Assembly: GCA_022316685.1 (NCBI GenBank)
Contig: JAKJHU010001064.1
Span: forward strand, 1 to 64,000
DNA: 64,000 bases
Source: Progne subis subis
Taxonomy: Eukaryota > Chordata > Aves > Passeriformes > Hirundinidae
Reading direction: 5' to 3'
The notes beneath the pieces are model-generated. The model did no database searches and was not told where the DNA came from. It saw only the letters and a list, made by a program, of their open reading frames with translations. Positions 23,480-35,149 of this stretch are shown here, one piece after another. Position numbers and translations under genes: made by a program. Each line of letters begins with the position of its first letter. Position 1 is the stretch's first letter.

Positions 23480-23760
23480 ATCCAGGTCACTGTGGCTTGA
23501 GTTGGGTTCCCCAGGGCAGGAAAGATGTCTGGCAGCTGCAGCACGGTTAGGGAAGGGCTCCAAGGTGGGGCTGGAGCCCTTTGGCTCTGAGCAGAGGCTG
23601 AGGGAGCTGGGCTTGTCCAGCCCCGAGCAGGGAAGGCTGAGGGGCTCCTCATGCCAGCCTGGCAGTGCCACCGAGGAGGTGATGGAGAGCACAGAGCCAG
23701 GCTCTTCACTGGGGGCCTGGTGGGAGAAAAAAGACAATGATATACGGTGAAAGAGGGGAG
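23480..23760 (+). mobile_element. CR1 LINE 3' fragment, plus
   Basis: Contains the CR1-typical run from GAGGCTGAGGGAGCTGGG through a GGAGAGCACAGAGCC segment. Short and decayed, with no coding capacity. Confidence 0.55.
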
Positions 23761-24745
23761 CTTCAGCCAGGACAGAAGGAAACCTTTGTTCTCATGGGCT
23801 CAGCTGGGTGCTGAGATGCTGCCCCCTCCCTGTCCTTTGGGATTTTCCAATCCAGAAACAAATCAAGCCTTGAACCACTTGGTCTGACTCCGTTTCTGAC
23901 AGCTTGGGCTGCTGACTTGCTGAGGTCCTTTCCAATTCAGCTCGCTAATGATCCTGGGACAGTGCTGCTCCCTGTTTTACACTGGAGCACAGCAGATGGG
24001 ACAGGAGCCCTGCAGGGCTGTACAGGACCTGCAGCTTGCGAGGTGCACGAGCACATCTTCATCAGCTGCGTCATTTGAGCACTTCTAAGAAATGCCAAAG
24101 TTTTCCCACCAGGAGACACCAGGAATTTCCTGGAATTGTATGATGGCAGGGAGAAGGAATCCTGATCTTCCCCTCTGATTGTGTCACTGGCTGGATTTCT
24201 GTTTTTCATGGGGCTGTTCATTCCCTTGGTTTCGTTGGCTGACAATAAATGAACATCCCTCTGTGTCTCAGGCAGCTCCTTCTGCAAGGAAAGCAGGTGG
24301 GAGTTGGTGCCAAGGAGCTGAAAGCTGCAGCTGCAGCCTGGAGAGGAGGAAGCTAGGATTGGCACAAGGCTGCTCTGAGTCCCAGGGGCTGGAGGAGGGA
24401 AATGGTGGAGTGGGGGCTGGGGAAAAGTGATTGATTGTCAGCCATGAAGGGTCATATTGATTTTCATATCTATTCAGAGTGCACAAGGAGTTTCTGGGCA
24501 TCAATATCAACTGGAGATTTGCTGATATCAATCTATAAACAGGAAACAAAACTAAACAGGACAAAAAATCTCTCTGCATTTTTCAAAGACAGAGTGTATT
24601 CTCTTTGAACATACTTCAATAATCTAAGTAACCACATAAGAATTGAAGACTTGAAATTAAATTATTCCCAGAGGCTTGTCTTTTTAGGGTGTTTTGAAAT
24701 ATTAATGAGCCTTTGGCACTGAATTCCTGAACTGAAGAACTGAGA
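23760..24745. other. Unassigned DNA
   Basis: No gene, RNA or repeat recognised. Short frames only. Confidence 0.4.
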
Positions 24746-24749
24746 CTGA

Positions 24750-25056
24750 GCAAGCCTCTGGAGAGCTAAAATTCATCAGGGAACCTCCAAGCTGCTGATA
24801 TCCATGCTCAGCAGAGCAGAGGAATCTATTCTAAATAGATTCTAATAGATTGCTCAGCAGAGCAATCTATTTAAATTGAATACATTCCAGGGGTTTCTGG
24901 ACAGCAAGCCTCTGGAGAACTAAAATTCATCAGGGAACCTCCAAGCTGCTGAGTATCCATCCTCAGCAGAGCAGAGGAATCTATTCTAAATAGATTCTAA
25001 TAGATTGCTCAGCAGAGCAATCTATTTAAATTGAATACATTCCAGGGGTTTCCACC
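24750..25056 (+). repeat. 154-bp tandem duplication with internal hairpins
   Basis: Two near-identical units start GCAAGCCTCTGG at 24750 and 24904. Each contains AATCTATT..AATAGATT and, just after, TAGATTGCTC paired with GAGCAATCTA across a 4-base AGCA loop. Differences between units are few, so the duplication is recent or homogenised. Confidence 0.9.
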
Positions 25057-25084
25057 TGCTAAAGGACTATAAGCTCACGTGCAG

Positions 25085-25430
25085 GCACAGGGGCTCCATG
25101 CTGGCATCTGAGGGGTCTCTGGGCTCCTGAAGATGTTTGGCCACACTCATTCACAGGGGCTCCGTGGTGACATCCCAGGGGTCCTTAATCTTCCCAAGGG
25201 TTATGAGGTGACAGACAGTCACAGGGCTGCACAGTGACAACAGAGGTGTCTGTACACTGCCAAGGAGCCAATTTGTCCCAGGCAGTGGCAGGAGTCCAGT
25301 GGTGACATCCCTGTGCTCCTAAAGAACAGTGAGGTCACAGACACTCACAGGGCTCCATGGGGACATCCCAGGAGTGTCCAGGCTGCCAAAGAGCCGGGAT
25401 GTCACAGACACTCACAGGGGTTCCTGTCAT
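25085..25430 (+). repeat. ~66-bp minisatellite, six units
   Basis: The CACAGGGGCTCC-type landmark recurs at about 25087, 25153, 25221, 25288, 25347 and 25414. Each unit also carries a GTGACATCCCAG-like stretch. Confidence 0.75.
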
Positions 25431-25439
25431 GGGCAGAGT

Positions 25440-26685
25440 GGGAGCTTCAGGCAAAATTTATTAAACAAGTTCCTGTTGGGTCACAAGGTGCAGAAAGGGA
25501 CCCCCAACACCCCAATCATACCCCCAAGCTCCCCAAACCAGGCTTTACAAACTCTTTCTGTGAGAGGATCCTGGGACTTACTGGATCCAATCCCAGCCCC
25601 AGACTTTGTTAAAGATTTCTGTGTAAAGGATTATACAGGTGGAATTGAACCTTTGTACAACTTTGTCCCACAAGAATAAGGATGGCAAACCAGAAGTATT
25701 TGTGTACATATAGATATGACTGATTATGATCATGGTTAGACAGAAAGGTCTTAATCAGAATTACCTACTCCATAGGGTAGGAGCTGTAAACACCTATTTT
25801 AATATAGTGCTCTAGGAAGCAATTTTGAAGCAATTGTATTAAAGCAAATCAGTCATTAAGTAGAGATGGGTGTCTCTCCCTCAGACCAATGATCCTGGGC
25901 CAAATCTCTTGAGCTCAGCCTCAGGCAGTGACCTTGAGGATGTCTCCACTCCAGGGAGGAATCTTCATACCCCACCAAGAAGGGAACTGTCAGGAGATGC
26001 TGCAGTTAAAATTTGGGGCAGGGCCCTTCTAGTCTGAAGTGCTGCCCTGTCAGTGAGATGTGCCCAGGCTGTGCCAGCTCAGCAGCTCTGCAGAAGCTCT
26101 CAGTGGTGTCACTTGGTTGTTCCTTTATCTGGGAATTTCTCCAGCTCTGCCACAGCTTCAGCTCCCTCTCAGGATGCTGAACTTCGGGATGGAGGAGTCC
26201 AGGCTGCTTTCAGCATTATTCACCCCAAAAGAAGCATGAACCCTCTTCTTCATTTCCCACTGGGGACTTTGAAAACAGAGCCTTGTGGGGGTTGTTTGAG
26301 CCCATTGCAGGCAGAGCCTCCTGCTCCAGCAGGAACTGCCTTTCCTGTGCCATGGCCAGGCCAGGTCCCGCTGCAGGAAAAGCCCCAGGCCAGCCCCAAC
26401 ACAGTGAAGGCCTCGGGCACAAGTGCAGAGTGCTGGGAGCTGTGCCAGGAGAGCCTGGGACACCAAAGGCACCTTGGCAGCAGCAGCTCCCTGCAGGCCA
26501 TGGCCAGAAGCCTCCCTTGGCAACCCGGCCTGGTGGCCACCACTGCAGAGCTGCTGGGCAGGGGCTGATTTCTGCCTGGGCTCTGCCCCAGCCCACAGAG
26601 TGTGAGCTCAGCCCTGACTCGGGCACAGCCCTTGTGCCCTGGGCCCTGCAAAGCCTAAAGGTCACCTGTGCCACCCTGGTGCCCA
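25440..26685. other. Unassigned DNA
   Basis: 25440-26040 is mixed-composition DNA without a gene. 26050-26685 is GC-rich with frames open on both strands, resembling the OR-flank modules but not clearly alignable. Confidence 0.4.
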
Positions 26686-26686
26686 T

Positions 26687-26780
26687 CCCTGGATCTGACA
26701 CTGTCACTTCTGGACTCGCTGGTGCCTCCAACACTGAACCCCCTCATCTAGAGCCTGAGGAAAGAGGAGCGTGAGGATGC
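26687..26780 (+). pseudogene. Olfactory receptor C-terminal relic (TM7)
   Basis: The reading resembles the TM6-TM7 loop and TM7 of the OR14-type genes (LDSLVPPTLNPLI then SLR), with an in-frame TAG at 26748-26750 replacing the Tyr of PLIYSL. Nothing upstream is alignable. The GC-rich DNA to the right (27040-27400) resembles the OR 3' flank at 6040-6300 in reverse, so this is an old OR locus in plus orientation. Confidence 0.75.
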
Positions 26781-26889
26781 CCAGAGGAATATGACCACTC
26801 TGTGCTTATCAGAAAAAATCAAGTGCCTCTTTGTTTCTGCATAGCATTCTGAATGGAACTCATTCCAGGCCAGGACTGCTCTGTGCCAT

Positions 26890-26893
26890 GTGT

Positions 26894-26924
<31 letters not shown>

Positions 26925-28400
26925 TATATTTCCAAAAACAGTTGCCATTAGTCACAGTGTTGCTACATCAGCATCTCCCATGCTTGTGATAAGCAGAGAC
27001 AGTAAGGAGCCATCATCAGTGTGCATTTATGTAAAATAAAGTGTGCTGCTCTGCCCTGTGTGTCCAAGATGCTTCCTCTGCCCTTCTCTGTCTCTGCAGG
27101 GGCAGTGCCTGTGAGCAGAGGTGGAGGGAAGAGACTCCCAGGACAGCAGCACAGCCAGGGACAATGGCCCTGGCTCTTCCCACATCTGCTCTTCCCAACT
27201 CCAGCCTCTCCTTCCCAGCCGTGCTGTGGCTGTCAGGCCCGAGTGCTCTGGCAGCTTGGTCACTGTGCTGCTGCGTGTCCGTGCTGTGCCCACAGGCAGG
27301 GACAGGCCATGGGCACTGCTGGGACACAGCTGGGCTCCAGCACAGCAGCTGCAGCAGCAAAGGGATCTCCTGAGGGCAGGGCAGGAAGGCTTTGCTCTCC
27401 CTGCACAGTCCCTCTCAGGAACAGGCCCAAGGAACAGACTCTGAAGAGGCTCCTTGTGTTCCTTGTTCTCCCAGGGCTCAGTGGGATGAGATCAGGGTCC
27501 CAGTGTGGCCCTCAGGGGACTCAGGGCTGGCTCAGGTTCTGCTTGTTGGTGGCCAGGGCCCATCAGATGGGGAATGGTCTGTGCTGAACCTGGCTGGGGC
27601 TCTGCAGCTGGTGCCAGGGCTGATGGCAGGGGAAGGTTTGTCTGGAGGGCCTTGGGAGCTGCCAGGAGAACACAGGGCACCTGCAGGGACAGTGTGTGCC
27701 AGGGATCAGCAGGGAGTGGAGCTCCCTGGGCACAGGCCTGGCCAGGGTGGGCGCACCCCGAGATCAAGGACTGAATGTGTGCTGTGAGCCAGGAGAGCTC
27801 TGCAGCCCCAGGGGACACAGCAGGCACAGGGAAAGGAGTCTGGGCAGGGACTGGTCTGACCCTCAGGGAACTTCCCCAGGAGGATGCAGGGCAGCCCCAA
27901 GGCCATGGGGCAGCCCTGGAACAAGGCAGGCACCTCTGAGCAGCCTCCATGGCCCCAGCAGAGCCTGTGTGCGAGGGGGTCAGTGCAGGGAGCAGCATCA
28001 GCTGCCTGTGTCTCCCAGCCTGAGCAGCAGAGCCCAGCAGAGGCAGCCCAGGGCCCCGGGCAGCACAGCCCCCGTGCTCTGCAGAGCAGCAGCCCCAGCT
28101 CGGGGCTGTGGGCAGCAGGGCAGGGGCTGCAGCAATGGCTGCTCAGGCCAGCACAGACGTGTTCCCCTGGCAAAGGCTCTGTGGGCAGCTGGCATGTGCC
28201 AGGAGCAGAGCAGGAGCCCATGGCTGTGCAGAGGAGCCCTGGCAAGAGGCTGCCCTGTCCCTGGGGCAGCAGGAGCTGCCTGAGGAGCCCCGGGGCCAAC
28301 TCTGTGCTGCTGTGCTGGGCAGCGGGGCTGGCCCTGGGGCTGCACGAGCTGCCTGAGCTGAGCATGTCCTGAGCATTCCAGACACAGAGTGGCTGTTCCT
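26890..28400. other. GC-rich OR-flank-like DNA with poly-T
   Basis: T-run of about 24 at 26898-26921. 27040-27400 is related to the reverse complement of the OR 3' flank in copy A. No supported gene despite frames of up to 219 codons, which are open on both strands at once. Confidence 0.45.
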
Positions 28401-28930
28401 GACCTCCAGTGCCTCCAGTTCCTGCTGCAGGGCCAGACAGGTCTGGGCTGCTCTGCAGGGCTGGGGCAGGGAGAGGAAAACAATGGACCCTTGATTATGA
28501 GAGTCCCTGCAGTGTCAGAATGATCTCCTTGGTTCCATGAGTCTCCACAGCGTCACACTGGTCCCTTGGTTCCATTTGCCCCACAGTGTCACTATGGTCC
28601 CCTTGGTCACACCAGGCCCCGCAGTGTCACAAGGCACCTTTGGTTCTCTGAGGCCTGTTGTGTCCATTTTGCAGGTGAGCAGGGTCAGCACGCAAAACTG
28701 ACACAAACCTAAGGAATAATGTAATTTACATAATGCAGAACTGCAAAGAATCACAAAAGGAGAAGCTCAGCAATTCACCCAGTCATCACTATCAAAGATT
28801 CCCTGCAGTGATTAAGAAACATCCATCACCAGTTGCAATGTTGCCATCACCCACATTCACCCATCAGCAGTGGGAAGCTTTCATAGCCAGGGATTAGAGA
28901 GCCTCTCCCAACAACTGGGAATTCCTGCTG
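28400..28930 (+). repeat. Local duplication, left copy, with short 37-bp array
   Basis: Collinear with 30530-31215. It includes about five 37-bp units at 28485-28665 in minus orientation, then a shared segment with GTGAGCAGGGTCAGCAC and AAAGGAGAAGCTCAGCAAT. Confidence 0.8.
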
Positions 28931-28979
28931 GTATGTCCAACTTTGCAGGCAATGAGGTGGGTAAAAACCCCGGGAAAAA

Positions 28980-29369
28980 CTAGGCAAGAAAAACAGTAAC
29001 CCATACTATAAGGCTTTTAGAGCAGGTATCTGTTTATTCGACACCAGGAGTGAGGGGGATAGTTCCACCACAAATTCATTTGTGTGTCCTTCACACAGTA
29101 CTAGCTCTTATACTTTTTTTTTTTTTTAATGTTCTCATTATGCTTTCCAAACCTTCATATTGTACATATTTTCTAATAACATGTTTATGTAAGCCCTTGT
29201 AGCACATGCGTGGTCTCTGCACAAGGTGCTCGTCACCCTCCTGGTGGTTCTTTTGATGAAGGCTCAGAAAACTTCCTGGGGCTTGAACTTATTACCCCTG
29301 CTTCCTGCAAATGCTCTATAAGATTGCCTGCTCAAATAGCCAGGGGTCAGCATGTTTGCAGTTACCTTG
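28980..29369 (-). mobile_element. Possible ERV LTR, left part, minus
   Basis: The reverse complement has an AATAAA-type signal near 29035 followed by an R-like segment. The right part may continue at 30177-30300 beyond the nested LTR. Ends not resolved. Confidence 0.35.
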
Positions 29370-30171
29370 TGTCATGGTTGGACACTGGCCCACTGCCAGG
29401 CGCCCACAAGAGTCCTTCACTCATCCTCCCCTGTCACAGCTGGGCCGAGAACGAAAAAAATATTAACAAACACTTCATGAGTGAGTTAAGAAACAGGAGA
29501 AATATTTCATAAACAAAATGGCTCAACTTAAGTTGCAAAGTGAATTTTAATACTAACAGAATCAGAGGAGCATAATGAGAGGTAAATAAACCCTTAAAAC
29601 AACTTTTTTCCACCCAGCCCCTCCCTCCTTCCCATGACAGCGCAGGGAGACAGGCCATGGGAGTTTTCTCATTTCATCTAGAGATCTTCTTCTGCTGCTC
29701 TGGGAGAGGAGCCCTTCCCCCATGCGGCCATGGAGTCCCTCCCACTGGATACAGCTCTCCATGAACTGCCCCAGCGTGGGTCCACTCTCACGAGCAGCAG
29801 CCCTACCGCACCTGCTGCAACGTGAGTCCCTCCCACGGGCACACAGTCCTCCCAAACTGCTGCAGCATGGGGCTCTCCTCCCACGGGGTGCAGTCCTCCA
29901 AGGACAGGCTGCTGCAGCCTGGAAGCAGGGCCCCCTCTCTCCACTGGGTCTCCCACTGGATCACAGCCTCATCCAGGCATCCACCCGCTCTGGGATGGGC
30001 ACCTCCCCAGGGGCTGTGGGTGGATCTCTGCATCCCCATGGATCCCCATGGGCTGAGAGTGGATCTCTGCATCCCCATGGATCCCCATGGGCTGAGAGTG
30101 GATCTCTGCATCCCCCATGGATACCCGTGGTGCCCCTGCCACCAAAAACCAGGCCGTGCCAAACCAATACA
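29370..30171 (-). mobile_element. ERV solo LTR (ERVL-like), minus
   Basis: On the plus strand the element runs TGTCATGGTTGG... to ...CCAAACCAATACA, giving TG...CA termini (802 bp). Flanking five-base words are CCTTG and GCTTG, a one-mismatch target duplication that fits ERVL. The body has the GGGAGGGACTC / CAGTTTGGGAGGACTG-type units typical of avian ERVL LTRs on the minus strand. It is inserted within another LTR-like stretch. Confidence 0.75.
30018..30125. repeat. 39-bp tandem repeat, ~2.7 units, inside LTR
   Basis: TGGATCTCTGCATCCCC recurs at 30021, 30060 and 30099, exactly 39 bp apart. Confidence 0.9.
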
Positions 30172-30529
30172 GCTTGTTCTGCTGAATTTCCTGATTTCTG
30201 AAAAGGGCTTCATTCCCATTCCTTGTTACAACATAACTATTTCTTTCTGCACAGCTACAGCTTTTTGCACAGTTCAAGCATTATCTGGTTGCCTCGGCAT
30301 CAGGGCCCATCAGGCTGAGTCTGACCTGTCCTTTCTCCAAGCTGCAAACAGAACCTGCCCCCAGCCAGTGCCCTGCAAACAGGCAGGGTTCTGTAGGGCC
30401 AGGGAGAGTGCACAGAGATTTGGGGGCTGTGAGTGCTGGCAGGGAGAGATCAGGCACAGGGAAACACCTGCAGGGGGAAAATCTCCAGGAAGCAGAGAGA
30501 GTCCCTGTCCCTGAGCCCCATGGCCTCCA

Positions 30530-31215
30530 GTCCCTGCTGCAGGGCCAGACCTGACTCTGCTGCTCTGTGGGGCTGGGACAGGGGCAGGGAGAGTCTGGAC
30601 TCTGCAGTGCCAGCCAGAGGAAAACAATGGACCTTTGGTTATACAGGTCCCTGCAGTGTCACAATGGTCTCCATGGCTCCATGAGGCCATGAAGAGGAAA
30701 AATGGCTGCTGGATTCCTTGGGGCCACGCAATGTAACAATTTCATCCTGGTTCCATGAGACCACAAAGCGTCACTATGGTCCACTTGGTTTCATGAGGTC
30801 CTGCAGTGCCACAATGGGCCCTCAGTTCTAAGAGGTCCTGACATGGCAGAGAGGTGTCCTTGGTGACAGAGTGACACAAGTGACCCTTGGTCACACCAGG
30901 CCCCGCAGTGTCACACGGCACCTTTGGTTCTGTGGGGCCGCAGTGTCTGTTCTGCTGGTGAGCAGGGTCAGCACCAAAGACACAGACACAAAGTTCAGGA
31001 ATTCTGTGATTTATTATAATGCAAAACTGCAAAGAATTGCCAAAGGAGAAGCTCAGCAATGCACCCAATCATCACTACCAAAGATTGCCTGCAGTGATTA
31101 AGAAAGAGACAGCACCAGGTCCCCTCAGACTTTCCCATCACCCAGATCCACACATCAGCTGGGGGAAGCTGTCACAGCCAAGGACTGCAGAGCCACTCCT
31201 GGACACTGGGAATTC
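30530..31215 (+). repeat. Local duplication, right copy, with 37-bp array
   Basis: Partner of 28400-28930. The 37-bp part (30640-30930) has about eight units against about five on the left, so the array length has changed since duplication. Confidence 0.8.
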
Positions 31216-31555
31216 CTGCAGGTGCCTCCAGCCCCAGGTGAGGCTCCAACCTGGCTGTGAGAGGGCCCAGCTCTGACAGTGCTGAATAAACAAACTGACA
31301 GCACTTCTAGTGCAGGAACATCTGCTTTCATTCTCCTCTTGGGTTTCACCCAAAGCCTGGCCAGGGCTCAAGGAGGAACCAAGGGAGGTGACTTTGATCC
31401 TAAACTCCCAGACAAGGCCAGATGTTGTATTTCATGGCCTTGTCCCGTTTCTAAACATAGAAATGTCAATCCATTTTTTACTAATGAGTGGATACACCTA
31501 TCACAGAGCTAATGATCATTCTTATTTCGTTAATGAGCAGATACATAGATAACCT
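31215..31555. other. Unassigned DNA
   Basis: No gene or repeat family recognised. Confidence 0.4.
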
Positions 31556-31559
31556 TTGG

Positions 31560-31775
31560 TTGGAAGGTTCATCCAGAGGTCTCCTTTGGCACAGGGCCTG
31601 TTGTTCAGGCCTCACTCAGGGCCTGTTGTCCAGGCCTTGGAACTTGAGGGACGTGGTTTAGTGCTGGGCTTGACACTGCTGGGTGAGCGGCTGGACTCCA
31701 TGAGCTCAGAGGTCTTTCCCAACAGAAAGGATTCCATAATTCCAGGATTCCATCTGCTGGATTCAGCCAGGTCCA
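31560..31775 (+). mobile_element. CR1 LINE 3' end, plus
   Basis: Contains GGGACGTGGTTTAGTGCTGGG, then GGCTGGACTCCATGAGCTCAG and a terminal ATTCCATAATTCCAGGATTCC run, the usual CR1 3' terminus. Confidence 0.8.
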
Positions 31776-31789
31776 TGTTAGCAGCATTG

Positions 31790-33620
31790 CTTTGCTCAAA
31801 ACATTTCCTCTTGCTCAGCTCTTGAGGCCTAAGGCTTCAGCTCCTTCAGCTCCTGGTGCTGAGCTGCTCACGCTGAACGAGACAACTCACAGAGAAGAAT
31901 ACAGTTCATGCAATCCGTCTGGGACACTGAGAGGGGAGGCTGTGAAAACAGGAGCATTGTTTGGTGTGGCCTCCTCTCTGCCCTTCCCGCCTTTCAGCGC
32001 TTTGAAGCAGCCAAGACCTCTCTCCAAGAGTGCAATGAAGCAGCTGTTCCTGCTCCCAGGTCTGGCTCTTCCCAGTCTCTGACCTTGCCTGCTTTTGTCC
32101 CTCTTGCTGTGCCCTCTGTGCCCCCTGTGCTCGGTGGCTGCTGCCCAGCACTGTGGAACTGGCACAGATCCAGGGGTCGAGACCCTCCTTTCTCTGCCCT
32201 TGGAGCTGCCTGCTCACAGCAGCCTTTTCCATCTGGAAGCTGCACGTGGAGAGGGAGTCCCCACCTCCGTTCCTTGCACGACCTCCAGGAGCCCAGGGCT
32301 GCCATCTCAAGTCCCTGCTGGCCCTGAGGGCTCCCAGGTGCCTCAGGCTGCTGTGACACCAGTGCACACGGGAGGGAACAGTGGCAGGGGCTGTGCTGAA
32401 AGTCAGCTCCATGTGCTGCTGCTGCTGCTGCTGTGGGGGTCATTTGTGCAGCCGTGCCCCAGAGTGAGGGATCAGATCCAGGCACTGCTGCTGCTCCCTG
32501 GGGATCAGCCACCATTTGGTTGTTGCTGTCAGGGCCAGCAGAAGCGGTGGCTGGAGCAGCGGGTGCTGACAGTGCCCCAAGCCCCGGGGCTGGAGGGGTC
32601 CCTGGGCTGGGGCTGGCAGGGAGCTGCCCCTTGTTCTCCCTCTGCCTCCCGCAGAGCTGGGCTGGGCACAAGTGGGGCAGCACAGCAAACAGGGAGCCTG
32701 CCAGTCTCTTCCAGCCCTGTCTGCTCACAGTTTGGGCCTTGGAGCTTCAGGTGGACAAAGGCAGCTGCTTCTGCTCCCTCTGTGTGTCCCCGTGTTCAGC
32801 AGTGCTGCTCCATCAGTCTGTGCCCAGCAGTGGGGAAAAGCCTCAGCCCTGCAGGGCCAGGAACTGCAGGGTTCTGCATGAGCAGCTCAGTCAGCGGGAT
32901 GGCAGCTGCTCTAAACAGGAACCAGGAGCAGAGGACATGCCTTTTTTAGGATGTATTTTCTGTTTATAAAAACAAAACAAAACAAAATAAAAAACAACAA
33001 CAACAACAACAAAAACCAGAAAAAATGAAAGCAAAAAACTGCCACAAAATGTGTTGTTAAAATTCTTCTGTCACTTTGGATTAAGAAAAAGGAAACTGAT
33101 ATTTTGAAATGAGAACTCAGTCACTTACTTTGTAACTGTGCTGGTGGCAAGGATCCATCATCTGCCTTCTTCCTGTGATTCTGAGGATTTTTTCCAATAT
33201 TGATTTATTTTAAATTGTGGTTGAAGCAACAGGCAACTGAAATATGGATTGTGCATGACAGTGTCTTGACTGTAAAAATATTACAGTTTGCAATTTGGAT
33301 GTAAAGTATTGCAAATTAAATTTCAAAATCCCAATGCATTGTGTGACAGCAGCTTTCCTCGAGGATGTGTGGCAACACAAAGACTTCATCAGGGGGGTGG
33401 GGGCTTGGGGCTTTGTCCTGTGCCCCTCTTAATGTCATGAAACAGGACTTAACCTGACACCAGCCCAGGTCACCTTCTGCCAACACAGCTCCTTGGACCT
33501 TGTGTCCCCCAGAGCAGACACAAAGTGTTTCTGCTGCACCCCCCATAGCATAAATCCACTGAGAGCTGGGATTTTCCCAAGGCTTGTCTCCATTGTGCCA
33601 TATTCCTAAAGAACCAGCAG
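31790..33620. other. GC-rich then AT-rich DNA with simple repeats
   Basis: 31790-32940 is GC-rich with no supported gene; a (TGC)7 run is at 32413-32434. 32971-33016 is an AAACA/CAA simple repeat. 33016-33620 is AT-rich with nothing recognisable. Confidence 0.6.
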
Positions 33621-33959
33621 CTCATCCTGATGAATATGGCGAGTTACATGGACGGTTGTCAGCTCCATTTCCTGCCTAGAAATCCTGAAACGACTTCTGA
33701 ATGCTGCTCCCTTCAGCTCTTGGACACCTATTCACACAGAACTGGGAAAAAAAATCCCCTGGCCACCAGCTTACAAGTGACTTATGCCAAAGTTAGAGCT
33801 CTGTGGGAAATCTCTATCCATTCTTATCTGTTTATTGTGTCTATACGTGGGGTGTGCACTGATGTGTCTTGTACAGAAAGGAAGGAGTGTGCGAGCAACG
33901 TGACGGACACTTTCACTCTCAGTGTTCATTCCACACCTATGAGGACAAAGACATTATGG

Positions 33960-34297
33960 AAAGCCTTACACAGACAAACCCTTCTGTCCATGGATACAGA
34001 GACATGCAAGAGCTGCTGGCACACACAGACCCTCCTATCCATGGATAGAGAGACATGCAAGAACCCCTGGCACACACAGACCCTTCTATCCATGGATACA
34101 GAGACATGCAAGAGCCCCTGGCACACACAGACCCTTCTCTCCATGGATATACAGAGACATGCAAGAGCCCCTGGCACACACAGACCCCTTCTATCCATGG
34201 ATACAGAGACATGCAAGAGCCCCTGGCACACACAGACCCTTCTCTCCATGGATACAGAGACATGCAAGAGCCCCTGGCACACACAGACCCTTCCCCC
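33960..34297 (+). repeat. 51-bp minisatellite, six units
   Basis: CCATGG lies at 33988, 34039, 34090, 34141, 34195 and 34246: spacing 51, 51, 51, 54, 51. Units carry GAGACATGCAAGAGCCCCTGG. The array sits inside a 340-codon open frame (33630-34652); a 17-residue unit is encoded in most repeats, and two small indels near 34150 and 34187 shift and restore the frame. I do not call a gene: no homology is recognised and the opposite strand is open too. Confidence 0.85.
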
Positions 34298-34299
34298 AC

Positions 34300-35145
34300 A
34301 AGCTGCACGACATGAGAACACAACCCTTGCAAACACTGACTGCAAGCCACAGCTCTGGGTGCTCCCCATGAAGCTCAGCTCTGGCACCACTGTCTGCCCC
34401 AGGCTCCAGGGGATGCAGTGGGAGCCCGGCTGGGCTCTGCCCTGGGGCCATTCTGCAGGCAGAGCTGGAAACAGGGAGCATTTAGGTGCCACAAACAGCC
34501 AAGCCAGGGGCGCAGGGCAGCTGCTCCAACCCAGACTGCACTGCTGTGTGCTGTGCTCTGGGGATGGGGCTCTGCGCAGAGGGGACTGCACTGGTGTGTG
34601 CCAGAGGAGACAAAGAAGCTTCAGCTTTAGTCTAACTGAGCTGGGTGGGTGAGCTGGGAAGAGTGGGGAGGCTCAGGGGGATTCACAGAGCTCATCCTGC
34701 TGGAAGGATGAGGAAAAGGGAGAGGGAACTCAGCAGTGAGGAGAGCTGAGGTCTGCTGAGCAGCTCTGAATGACACTAAAATGCCACTGTACCTCTGAGA
34801 CATTGCTGTTCTACAGCCAGGGACAGGATGAGTCCTTAAGCCTAGGACTTGATCTCCCTCATGGTGAGGGGCATCAAGGAAGGCAACAGTGTGATGGAGG
34901 CTGCGATGGGCTGGGAATTCACTGGGGGAAAGGAGGGAGCAGTTGTGAAGTAAAAGGCAGCTGGGGGAGAGAACTGTTCACTGAAGGCCTGAGCTACAGC
35001 TTGAGCATGCTGAAAAATGTCATTTAGGGTCACCCTAGATTGATTTCTTTTCACAAGGTTTTGAAAAGGTTTAATTTTTGGGGGGTGTCATGTTTTCCCT
35101 TGGAGATGTACAGTCTCCAAACTTGAGCAGCACTGCCAAAATGCT
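34300..35145. other. Unassigned DNA
   Basis: No supported gene. A 70-codon minus frame at 34842-35054 has no recognisable domain. It lies where the 3' end of the decayed PIM copy would be. Confidence 0.4.
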
Positions 35146-35149
35146 CAAG

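Noticed and set aside
27706..28365. 219-codon minus frame in GC-rich DNA
   Set aside because: Overlapped by equally long plus-strand frames; no family features.
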